From contig JAHJSD010000015.1 in assembly GCA_018830585.1 (NCBI GenBank), forward strand, positions 1 through 11,463: a stretch of DNA of 11,463 bases. Reading direction: 5' to 3'. Under the pieces are notes generated by a model. That model made no database searches and was not told where the DNA came from. It was given only the letters and a program-made list of their open reading frames with translations. A program made the position numbers and the translations under genes. The DNA comes from Patescibacteria group bacterium (GTDB taxonomy: Bacteria; Patescibacteriota; Microgenomatia; UBA12405; JAHJSD01). This document shows, piece by piece, positions 5,176 through 11,463 of the stretch; the stretch's first letter is position 1; the number at the start of each line of letters is the position of its first letter.

Positions 5176-5875
5176 CTATTCTTTTACAGACAAACCGTCT
5201 TTGATTGATCCGGCGATTCCCTGGAATCGCCATTTTCCATAACGGCCGATTTGGGTAATGCCATTTTTCTTCAAAATTTTAAGCGCCCTTTTTTCCCAGT
5301 TAGAGCCCGGCCTTGAATTAGGTGTAGGCAACATCAATCCAATTGAAATCAACCACTTCCGGTTTCCCGGCGATAAATTGCCAGTCTTTCAGTTCTTTAA
5401 TCAGGCAGCGGCAAAACTTTTTGATTTCGGCGGGGTCGGGTTTTTTTCCTCCCAAGTAAGATTTTTCCATTTCCAGATAGATGCTGGTTTTATCTTCCGA
5501 AGATTCGGGAACAAAAGACTTTTCCACATTGTTGTAAAAACCGATCCGGTGGAACCCGGAGGCGGTTTTGGGAAGATAAAGCCATTGGTCGGAAGGGTAT
5601 TTTTTGCCTTTTTTAGCGCCGATGTTTACCACGGCAGCAGAAACATATGGAAAGGGCGATTGGTGAAGGTCAATCTTGGCAATTTGAACCATTTTGTTTA
5701 ATGGCAAAGTAGAAAATATTTTCTGATACTTTATTTTTTTTCCGTCGGCAAAGAGGATTTCCTTTTTTTCTAAATTTATTTCGACAACCCTTTTGTGATA
5801 AAAAATCCGGCATTTTTCGGCCATTTTTTTTACCAGTTGAGATAGTCCGTTTTGGGGGTAAAAAAAATATTTTGT
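5176..5875 (-). pseudogene. FAD-dependent amine oxidoreductase, 3' remnant with frameshift
   Basis: The minus-strand reading runs from about 5875 to a TAA at 5320-5318, then continues in another frame to TAG at 5178-5176. The first part encodes YFFYPQNGLSQLVKKMAEK, VVEINLEKKEILFADGKKI and FSTLPLNKM, resembling the middle of protoporphyrinogen-oxidase/amine-oxidase type flavoproteins. After IDVAYT the family's AYP continuation is found one base out of frame (SRPGSNWEKRAL, then GITQIGRYGKWRF and a C-terminal GSIKDGL). A single extra base at about 5323 explains the break. The N-terminal Rossmann domain with the FAD-binding glycines is missing. The 5' end stops where the oppositely oriented sugar-transferase remnant begins. 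It could be a sequencing error plus truncation, but the loss of the whole first half argues for a dead gene. Exact substrate unknown. Confidence 0.65.
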
Positions 5876-5879
5876 TATA

Positions 5880-6206
5880 ACTAGATTTTTTACTTCGGAT
5901 AGTAGTGTTTTTAAACTTGTCTTGCGGGGCGACTTTGGTATAGAGTCCCCGCAGTATAGACTTTGTTAAAAGGAAAGAAAAATAACCGGCAGAGGGTTTT
6001 GCCGGGGATTGTTTCTCCCCGGGTTTTTATCGGTTACCACTCGGTGCCTTTTAAAAAGTGGATGGAGTCGGACTTGGACTATATTAAAAATAAAAGCCTC
6101 CTTTTGGATCTTTTTTACCTGCTAAGAGGGTTCGGATTTTTTTAAAATTGCCATTAGTTTTTTGGAAAGAAGCTTGTCCTGGGCGGTAGAAAGCGGCATT
6201 TTTTTA
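5880..6206 (+). pseudogene. Bacterial sugar transferase, 3' remnant with several frameshifts
   Basis: The + strand reads FKLVLRGDFGIESPQYRL in frame up to 5960, resembling the GDMSLVGPRP region of initiating sugar-phosphate transferases. One frame over (5963-6145) it reads RVLPGIVSPRVFIGYHSV and MESDLDYIKNKSLLLDLFYLL, matching the C-terminal PGITG..., D.YI.N.SL.LDL signature. Such membrane enzymes load the first sugar phosphate onto undecaprenyl phosphate. The stop at 6143-6145 lies in a T7 run; one more base would continue as FFLKLPLVF, and a further one in the T6 run at 6158 as LERSLSWAVESGI. All three breaks fit one-base deletions. The N-terminal membrane part and catalytic Asp-Glu region are absent. 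The left edge is uncertain by about 30 bases. Confidence 0.6.
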
Positions 6207-6228
6207 CGAACTACCGCTTTACCCGCGA

Positions 6229-6260
6229 GAACCAGTCCCGACGTAACGTCGGAGCGGTTC
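6229..6260. repeat. Nested palindrome GAACC [CCGACG-TAA-CGTCGG] GGTTC
   Basis: Outer arms GAACC (6229-6233) and GGTTC (6256-6260) enclose a perfect 6-bp inner stem, CCGACG (6238-6243) and CGTCGG (6247-6252), with a TAA loop. The outer bases, together with the AGG that follows, resemble the hairpin at 190-216. Confidence 0.6.
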
Positions 6261-6291
6261 AGGGTTTCGCTCAGGAGCCCCGGCAAGAGTA

Positions 6292-6322
6292 GAAGCCGTC
6301 TGGACTAAGTCCGTAGAGCTTC
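6292..6322. repeat. Nested palindrome GAAGC [GGACT-A-AGTCC] GCTTC
   Basis: GAAGC (6292-6296) pairs with GCTTC (6318-6322), and GGACT (6302-6306) pairs with AGTCC (6308-6312) around a single A. The two 5-nt internal segments pair only loosely. Confidence 0.45.
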
Positions 6323-6338
6323 ACATTTAAACTAGTCC

Positions 6339-6368
6339 TTGACAAGCTTTTTTTAAAGATGATTAAAT
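6339..6368 (+). promoter_or_regulatory. Weak promoter candidate for the scaffold genes
   Basis: TTGACA (6339-6344) is a consensus -35 hexamer. The best -10 is TTAAAT at 6363-6368, 18 bp downstream, with TATAAT matched only in part. Transcription would give a leader of about 60 nt. No Shine-Dalgarno sequence precedes the ATG at 6436, so a closer start giving a leaderless mRNA is also possible, but no convincing -10 is seen there. Confidence 0.3.
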
Positions 6369-6435
6369 GGATTGAAGAAAGATCTGCTTTTCTGCCCGCA
6401 GGCTTTTTTGATAGTCTTGTTTGTCTGTTCGTTGA

Positions 6436-9400
6436 ATGAATCGTTTAAGTAAAAATAAATATCTTCAAAAGGGGTTGGCCCAACTGCCTTTGATTTTGGG
6501 ACTTTTACTGATAGGGATAGCTTTGCCGGCGGCGATAAATTTGCTTGGCCAAAGGCAGGAAACCAGAAAAGAAGCGGCTTTTGCAGAACCATGTAAAGTC
6601 TGTTCTGGTACTGGCACCAGTGCTAGTTGTAAAACAGTAGCCAGTCCGCCCTTTTGCAGTGCTACTTTAAATGAATGTGAAGCCGACCAGAATTGCCGGC
6701 TGGCAGCCACAAGTACACCTAAGCCGGCAGCCACAAGTACACCTAAGCCGGCAGCCACAAGTACGCCGAGGCCGACAGCCACAAGTACGCCGAGGCCGGC
6801 TTCAACTAATACTCCAACACCGACACAATCTCCTTGCGTTTCTCCAAATCAATGTCAAGAAGTCACTTATTGTTACTCTCAAGGAGGCAGTGCTGTTACC
6901 GGCCAATGCGGTGGGGGTAGCCAGGTTTGCTGCCGGTTCCCGACGCCGGCGGCCACAAGTACGCCCAGGCCGGCTTCAACTAATACTCCAACGCCAAGAC
7001 TTTGTGAAGGCCAATATCGGCCAGGGGACCTCTATTGTATTGGCAACATTGTTTATAAATGCCTTGATACCGGTAGTTCGGGAATATATCAGAACTGTGG
7101 AGTTGCCGGATGTTCAAGTGGCGCTTGCATTACTCCGACCCCAACTCCAACCGCCACTCCGACCCCGACTTGCGGCCGCTGGTCTGGGGATTCCTGTTGC
7201 AGTGATCGGCCCGGGTCTTACTATTGTCGGAGAGGTGATTTGCAATGTGATACCGATTTGACTTGTTGTGTCGTTAGCGGAGCAAGCACCGTAGTTAATA
7301 GCGCTGGCGACTGTTGCTCCAAGTGCATAAATACCGCCAACAAACAATGTATCACTTGTGCTACTCCGACGCCGACACGAGCCCCGACCCCAACGCCTCA
7401 TCCTTGCAGGACAGACGATGGCAGGACTGGTTTTTGCTCTGGTATTTTTAGCGTCTGCCCGGCAGGAATGTTTAGTGCTCCTTCTCTTCCCGATTGCGTT
7501 GGTAGGGGATATTGCTGTGTTTCTCCGGGTGCGCCAACCGCCACTCCAACCCTGACGCGGGTTCCCACTCCAACTCTTGCTCCCAATGAATGCCAACATC
7601 AAGGATATAAGGGTTTTTGCGCCCTTGTTTGTCCTTCCGGATACTCCGCTTTTTTTATGAATGCGTCTTGTGTTTTTGGTGATTCGTGCTGTGTTAATCT
7701 GTATGCCACCCCCACCGGTACTATAACTCCTACGCGGATCCCGACACCGACTATTACTCCGACGCCGACCGTTCGGCCAACACCAACTCCGACCACAAGG
7801 CCGGGAACTCCTACTCCGACGCCAACTTTAGTTTGCAGTCCAAGAGGGACAGCCGGGCGGTGCGGCACTCTTAACTGCTGCGGCTGGGAGGAAGTAGTTG
7901 ACACTTACTACGATAGGTGTCAATGTGTTGACAGAATCATCAGCCCCACTCCAACACCGGGCTATACCTGTGATACTTATTGTGTCAGCGCCAGTCAATG
8001 CCGCGTTCCGGGAGTAGGCACTTGCCCGGGTAGCTATATTTGCTGTGACGAACCAAGAATTTCGGTGACTCCAACGCCGACGGTCAGGCCGACGAGTACT
8101 CCAACACCAACCTTGTCATGTTTGCCGAATGGTAGTATAGGCAGGTGTAATACTATAAATTGCTGTGGATGGGCAGATCCGATTGATGCAATGGGAACTT
8201 GTCAGTGTGTTGGTAGTGTCCCGACCCCGACTGCCACACCGGCGTTAGGTTGTTACTGCGTTGGTCCAAACTGCAGTACGGTGATTACTGGTAGTTGCCA
8301 GTGGCAAATAGGCGGAGGAGTTGGTTTGGTTCGTTGTACCGGTATGTGTGGGGCTTATCCTACTGTTGCTCCCACCCCGACAGGAGTTTTGCCAACGGCC
8401 ACTCCGTCTTTGATGGCGACAGTGACACCGACAGTTACTTTACGACCAACATTAACAGCGGCGCCGACAGCGACGATCCCGCCTAACCCGACCAGCCCTC
8501 CGGCAACACCTGAGCCCAGATGTCCTTACAGCAGTTTGCAGGCTCGGGTTCAGTTAAATTCGGGTAGTTCTTGGGCGCAAAACCTGTCTTTGAGCAGAGG
8601 TCGTTCGGTTAATTTGGGCTGTATGTATGACAATAGCGGCCAGATTGCCGAAAGGGTAAAACTTGTCGCCGAAGGGCCGGAGAATCGTGAATGGGGCGAC
8701 AGTTTTGTGAAGGGATGGACTCCTTCATTGAATGGCGGTTACAGGGTTTACTGTGTTTCTACCAGGAGTTCATGCAACAATTTAAATTCCGGTAGTAACA
8801 GCGCCGCTTTAACAGTTGGAGGTTGCAAACCTTGTCCTGACGGCACTTACGCTGAATTGGGTACCACCAGCTACAATTGTCAAACTAATGGGGCGCAATT
8901 GGATGATTTCATCGGCTGGAGAGAACAATACCTGAGTAGCCGGGTCATTCCCGAAAATCAGCGCTATGCCGATTATGATTGCGGTGGGTCAGTAGATATC
9001 GGCGACTTTATTCTTTGGAGGGAGAGATATTTAAGCGGCGGATTTGTGCCGACTCCGACGGTTAGGCCTACCAGCGCGCCGACCGGGCAGGCCAGTCCGA
9101 CCCCGACAAGAGTGGTGGCTCCGACCTCAACTCCGACACCGGCTTCGGGACAGGTTAGAGTTGGTGTCAGCCCGCAGACAACTACGGTTAACAGCGGAGC
9201 TACGGTAACAATAAACATTAATGTGACTAATGTAGAAAATCTCTATGGTTTCAGCGCCGACGTTGTCTATGACGCCACCAGACTTAATTATGTCAGCTGG
9301 GGCAAGGGGTCTTTCTTTGAGGATTCCAGCGGTCCTTTTTGGGTCAATCCTAAGGTAATTTCGGGTAGAGTTGAACAATTGGCGGCGACGAGATTAAACC

Positions 9401-9561
9401 CGGCCCCTCCCGTTTCCGGGTCCGGGACTCTTTTCAGTCTTACTTTCACGGCGACGGAAGCGGGATCCTCTTCAATTACTATCGAGAATATTTCTTTGTT
9501 GGATAATAACGCGAACAGTATTCCGGCTGCGTTGGGAAGCGGACAAATTATAATCCAGTAA
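6436..9561 (+). CDS. Anchored extracellular Cys-rich modular protein with dockerin-like and cohesin domains
   Basis: The 1041-residue product starts with a basic N-terminus and a membrane helix (about 16-38), then QRQETRKEAAFA. Residues 51-638 are ten Cys-rich segments separated by Pro/Thr linkers. Nine have exactly six Cys; the segment 246-308 has twelve. Four segments (134-166, 324-361, 386-419, 512-537) end in Cys-Cys. Two (467-497, 562-591) share C-x8-C-x4-CCGW-x11/12-C-x-C. Residues 696-800 form an unrecognised, probably beta-rich domain. Residues 811-868 are dockerin-like: a degenerate first loop (TNGAQLDDFIGWRE), then a canonical calcium loop D847-x-D-x-G-G-x-V-D-x-x-D858 followed by FILWRERYL. 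A Cys-free cohesin domain follows (907-1041; NLYGFSADVVYDATRL, SGSGTLFSLTF). There are 74 Cys in total. The next gene lies 65 bp downstream on the same strand and carries a related cohesin, so co-expression is likely. Role in adhesion or scaffold assembly is inferred. Confidence 0.8.
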   Translation: MNRLSKNKYLQKGLAQLPLILGLLLIGIALPAAINLLGQRQETRKEAAFAEPCKVCSGTGTSASCKTVASPPFCSATLNECEADQNCRLAATSTPKPAATSTPKPAATSTPRPTATSTPRPASTNTPTPTQSPCVSPNQCQEVTYCYSQGGSAVTGQCGGGSQVCCRFPTPAATSTPRPASTNTPTPRLCEGQYRPGDLYCIGNIVYKCLDTGSSGIYQNCGVAGCSSGACITPTPTPTATPTPTCGRWSGDSCCSDRPGSYYCRRGDLQCDTDLTCCVVSGASTVVNSAGDCCSKCINTANKQCITCATPTPTRAPTPTPHPCRTDDGRTGFCSGIFSVCPAGMFSAPSLPDCVGRGYCCVSPGAPTATPTLTRVPTPTLAPNECQHQGYKGFCALVCPSGYSAFFMNASCVFGDSCCVNLYATPTGTITPTRIPTPTITPTPTVRPTPTPTTRPGTPTPTPTLVCSPRGTAGRCGTLNCCGWEEVVDTYYDRCQCVDRIISPTPTPGYTCDTYCVSASQCRVPGVGTCPGSYICCDEPRISVTPTPTVRPTSTPTPTLSCLPNGSIGRCNTINCCGWADPIDAMGTCQCVGSVPTPTATPALGCYCVGPNCSTVITGSCQWQIGGGVGLVRCTGMCGAYPTVAPTPTGVLPTATPSLMATVTPTVTLRPTLTAAPTATIPPNPTSPPATPEPRCPYSSLQARVQLNSGSSWAQNLSLSRGRSVNLGCMYDNSGQIAERVKLVAEGPENREWGDSFVKGWTPSLNGGYRVYCVSTRSSCNNLNSGSNSAALTVGGCKPCPDGTYAELGTTSYNCQTNGAQLDDFIGWREQYLSSRVIPENQRYADYDCGGSVDIGDFILWRERYLSGGFVPTPTVRPTSAPTGQASPTPTRVVAPTSTPTPASGQVRVGVSPQTTTVNSGATVTININVTNVENLYGFSADVVYDATRLNYVSWGKGSFFEDSSGPFWVNPKVISGRVEQLAATRLNPAPPVSGSGTLFSLTFTATEAGSSSITIENISLLDNNANSIPAALGSGQIIIQ
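6703..6798 (+). repeat. 24-bp tandem repeat, four units, coding AATSTPKP
   Basis: Four in-frame 24-bp units encode A-A-T-S-T-P-(K/R)-P. The first two are identical and the last two differ from them by a few third-position and K/R changes. A fifth, diverged unit follows, and another copy of the same unit occurs at 6949-6972 in the next linker. Such runs change length easily by slippage and set linker length between Cys modules. Confidence 0.8.
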
Positions 9562-9626
9562 ACTGCGGTGAACTGTCTCCATTTCCAAAATATTTTTGAT
9601 GTCCGGAATAGAAGAATAAAAAAGGA

Positions 9627-11463
9627 ATGATAAAAAAAACAGAGATCAAGTCGATTATCTTTATCGCCCTTAGTTTTTTGGGTTTGTTAGCGGCCAGTCT
9701 CTTGGTCAAGAGAACCCTTGAGCTTAGGAGACAGGCGGCCTACGGGACCGTTTCTTTGAGTTTACTGCCATCCCCAACAGAAATTTGTACAAATCAGTTT
9801 GGGCCTAGTTATATTTATTTAAAATTGAATCCTAACTCTTTTAGCGTTGGAGCGGCGGAGCTGGCTTTCTCTTTTGACCAGAGTAGTGTTCGGATTGGGC
9901 AAGTTCAGTTCCATAGCGCTTACGCGGCCAGCATGATTCGCAAGAATGAAGGGGGAGAGCTTTGGCTGACGATTTTAACTACCGCAACCCAAGTTCCTAA
10001 TCAAGGCGTTTTTGACTTAGCCAAAATAGAAGTTTGGGGTGAGAGGATTAGCTCTTCAACTTTCAAGCTTACTTCTCACAATATTAAGGGGACTCGGGGC
10101 AGTGACGATCCGGCTTTGGATAGAGATCTGAACTTGCTTAATCCTGACTCTGTGATAACTCAAATTGATGTCAGAGAGTGTCCGACCGGTAGTGGAACAC
10201 CTGTTCCTACCGGGGTTAGCGCGACACCGACAAGAAGGCCTAGCGCTACCCCGACCGGAGCTCCCGGAGGGGCGAGAGTCAGAGTTTCACCTCAAACACA
10301 GACGATTGACAGGAACCAGCAAACAACAGTCAACATTAATATTGATAACATCAACGGTCTTTACGGTTTTCAGTTGGATGTTAGTTACCAAGGCTCGGTA
10401 TTGAGTTATCTAAATTGGGCTAAGGGAACTTTTTTCAGCCAATCGGGGGATGTTAATGAACCTTTTTGGGTCAGCCCTCAAGTCTCCGGCGGATCGATTA
10501 GAGGAGTCGCCGCCACCAGGCTTAACCCTGATTCTCCGATCAGCGGGTCCGGAGTGTTGTTGACTCTCACTTTTAGGGGTATTTCCGGGGGCAATTCGCC
10601 GATTGCGATAGAAAACGCTTCTTTTTCGGACAGGGACGGCAATAGGATTCCTGTTAGTGTGGAGAATGGCGCGATAATTGTTTCCGGGGCGGTGGTGACG
10701 GTTAGTCCGACCACCAGGCCCACCGCCACCCCGAGCCGGAGACCAACAACTACTACCAGGCCGACGGCTACGGTACGTCCAACCGCCACCCCGAGCCGGA
10801 GACCAACTACCACTGGTTATCCAACCGCGACGATTCGACCTACTGCTACCACTCGGCCGACAGCGACGCCGACCAGTATCGGCCCGACTCCTACCAGCTG
10901 GCCGACCGGGTGGCCGACGGTGACTCCGACCGGAGGGGTACCGACACCGACCATTATCGGTCCTTTCTATAGAGCCAGGATTAACTTTAGAGTTGGTTTA
11001 GTCGGAACCAGATATGATCTTAGCGGCCGGCCGGTAATAGTCAGTGATATTCCCGCTCTTACCGCCAAAGTAGCCGTGAGAAGCGGAGGTTACTGGGAGG
11101 TCTTTGACAATGTAGTAATTTCTTTTGACCAAAATGCGGTTGGGTCAGGAAGTGTTGAAGTGCAGAAAGCGGTTCGTGGAGCAAAATACGCGGTTTTAAT
11201 CAAGGGGCCGATTCATTTGGCTAAGAGATTTTGTCAGGATAACCAGGCGGGGCATTGTTGGCTGGGCGAAGAGAATATCTCCTTGGTGGAGGGTGATAAT
11301 AATTTCAATTGGGTTGGCGCCGAACTTGAGCCGGGAGACCTGAATATCGACGGGGTAGTCGATAGTATTGATTTCTCTTTGTTGAAATCGGCAATAGGCA
11401 AGCAGGGATCGGGAGTTTGGGAGGATGTTAACTACAATGGCAGAGTTGATACTCAGGACTTGG
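9627..11463 (+). CDS. Anchored cohesin/dockerin scaffold protein (3' end beyond window)
   Basis: 612 residues are visible and the frame stays open to the window end. A basic N-terminus and membrane helix (about 8-27) are followed by KRTLELRRQAAYG. Residues 41-183 form a beta-sandwich that looks like a diverged cohesin (SVGAAELAFSFDQSSVRIG). After a short Pro/Thr linker, residues 215-354 are a clear cohesin (NGLYGFQLDVSYQGSVLSYL; SGSGVLLTLTF) closely similar to the one ending the upstream protein, both with AATRLNP. A linker of about 85 residues rich in RPTATP follows. Residues 445-566 are another beta domain. A canonical dockerin begins at 571: D571-x-N-x-D-G-x-V-D-x-x-D582 and D600-x-N-x-N-G-x-V-D-x-x-D611. 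The ATG at 9627 directly abuts AAGGA, an unusually tight spacing. It is 65 bp behind the upstream gene and probably in one operon. Binding partners are inferred, not shown. Confidence 0.8.
   Translation, partial: MIKKTEIKSIIFIALSFLGLLAASLLVKRTLELRRQAAYGTVSLSLLPSPTEICTNQFGPSYIYLKLNPNSFSVGAAELAFSFDQSSVRIGQVQFHSAYAASMIRKNEGGELWLTILTTATQVPNQGVFDLAKIEVWGERISSSTFKLTSHNIKGTRGSDDPALDRDLNLLNPDSVITQIDVRECPTGSGTPVPTGVSATPTRRPSATPTGAPGGARVRVSPQTQTIDRNQQTTVNINIDNINGLYGFQLDVSYQGSVLSYLNWAKGTFFSQSGDVNEPFWVSPQVSGGSIRGVAATRLNPDSPISGSGVLLTLTFRGISGGNSPIAIENASFSDRDGNRIPVSVENGAIIVSGAVVTVSPTTRPTATPSRRPTTTTRPTATVRPTATPSRRPTTTGYPTATIRPTATTRPTATPTSIGPTPTSWPTGWPTVTPTGGVPTPTIIGPFYRARINFRVGLVGTRYDLSGRPVIVSDIPALTAKVAVRSGGYWEVFDNVVISFDQNAVGSGSVEVQKAVRGAKYAVLIKGPIHLAKRFCQDNQAGHCWLGEENISLVEGDNNFNWVGAELEPGDLNIDGVVDSIDFSLLKSAIGKQGSGVWEDVNYNGRVDTQDL
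10722..10807 (+). repeat. 26-bp direct repeat at 60-bp offset in the Pro/Thr linker
   Basis: Positions 10722-10747 and 10782-10807 are identical over 26 bases and encode TATPSRRPT in both places. Exact identity at the DNA level within a degenerate Pro/Thr linker points to a recent 60-bp duplication. Confidence 0.75.

Larger units (their letters stand above)
6207..6435. other. Repeat-rich gap upstream of the Cys-rich scaffold gene
   Basis: No gene is seen. The gap holds two nested palindromes (6229-6260 and 6292-6322), then GACAAGC followed by seven T (6341-6354), then AT-rich sequence up to the ATG at 6436. The motif AAGCTTGTC at 6170-6178 is the reverse complement of GACAAGCTT at 6341-6349, so the whole stretch 6166-6354 could fold as a branched structure ending in a T-run. 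Part of the left arm overlaps the decayed transferase. Confidence 0.45.

Noticed and set aside
5258..5701. 147-codon plus-strand frame
   Set aside because: It is antisense to the oxidoreductase remnant, whose minus-strand reading shows clear family motifs.
6135..6165. Programmed frameshifting at the T7 and T6 runs of the sugar transferase
   Set aside because: At least three separate shifts would be needed and the 5' half of the gene is missing, so decay is simpler.
6166..6354. Possible MITE or structured RNA bounded by AAAGAAGCTTGTC and GACAAGCTTTTTT with internal hairpins
   Set aside because: The left arm overlaps the decayed coding end of the sugar transferase, no target duplication was found, and AAGCTT is itself a palindrome, so the pairing may be chance. 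Mentioned only in the gap entry.
6703..6798. CRISPR-like repeat run
   Set aside because: Units are contiguous with no spacers and keep the reading frame; they code for a Pro/Thr linker.
6465..7904. Several minus-strand frames rich in Val and Gly opposite the scaffold gene
   Set aside because: They are the complement of Pro/Thr-coding repeats (GVGV patterns) and are shadows.

Overview
The window looks like a chromosomal segment of a Candidate Phyla Radiation bacterium, most likely Microgenomates-like. This is inferred from style, not from a database match. The signs are short or absent mRNA leaders, a stripped-down tsf-frr-rseP housekeeping block, exported proteins with Pro/Thr linkers carrying cohesin and dockerin domains, and gene gaps full of small palindromic repeats. 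TGA is not used as a sense codon in the intact genes, so the standard code fits.

Positions 1-2222 hold housekeeping genes on the + strand. These are the 3' end of tsf (EF-Ts), then frr (ribosome recycling factor) behind an extended -10 promoter placed to give a leaderless mRNA, then rseP (site-2 intramembrane protease) with a TTG start. The last two are separated by an AT-rich inverted-repeat gap.

Positions 2223-5175 are a repeat-rich accessory zone. It holds a minus-strand, membrane-anchored GH39-like glycoside hydrolase with a well-formed promoter. That promoter lies in a 105-bp-offset tandem duplication that carries a second promoter copy. At least six dispersed REP-like hairpins lie around the gene. 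One of them is split by an internally deleted IS1634-type insertion sequence.

Positions 5176-6435 hold two decayed, back-to-back gene 3' ends: an FAD-dependent amine oxidoreductase on the minus strand and a bacterial sugar transferase on the plus strand. Both have lost their 5' parts at a common breakpoint and both carry frameshifts. More palindromic repeats follow.

Positions 6436-11463 hold two large tandem genes for anchored extracellular proteins. The first (1041 aa) has an N-terminal anchor and ten Cys-rich segments separated by Pro/Thr linkers; nine segments have exactly six cysteines and one has twelve. A beta-rich region, a dockerin-like pair and a cohesin domain follow. The second, cut by the window end, has an anchor, a diverged beta-sandwich, a cohesin, a long Pro/Thr linker, another beta domain and a canonical dockerin. 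Together with the GH39-like enzyme they suggest a surface scaffold or adhesion apparatus assembled by cohesin-dockerin contacts. All three exported proteins share a short Arg-rich, double-Ala motif just after the membrane segment.
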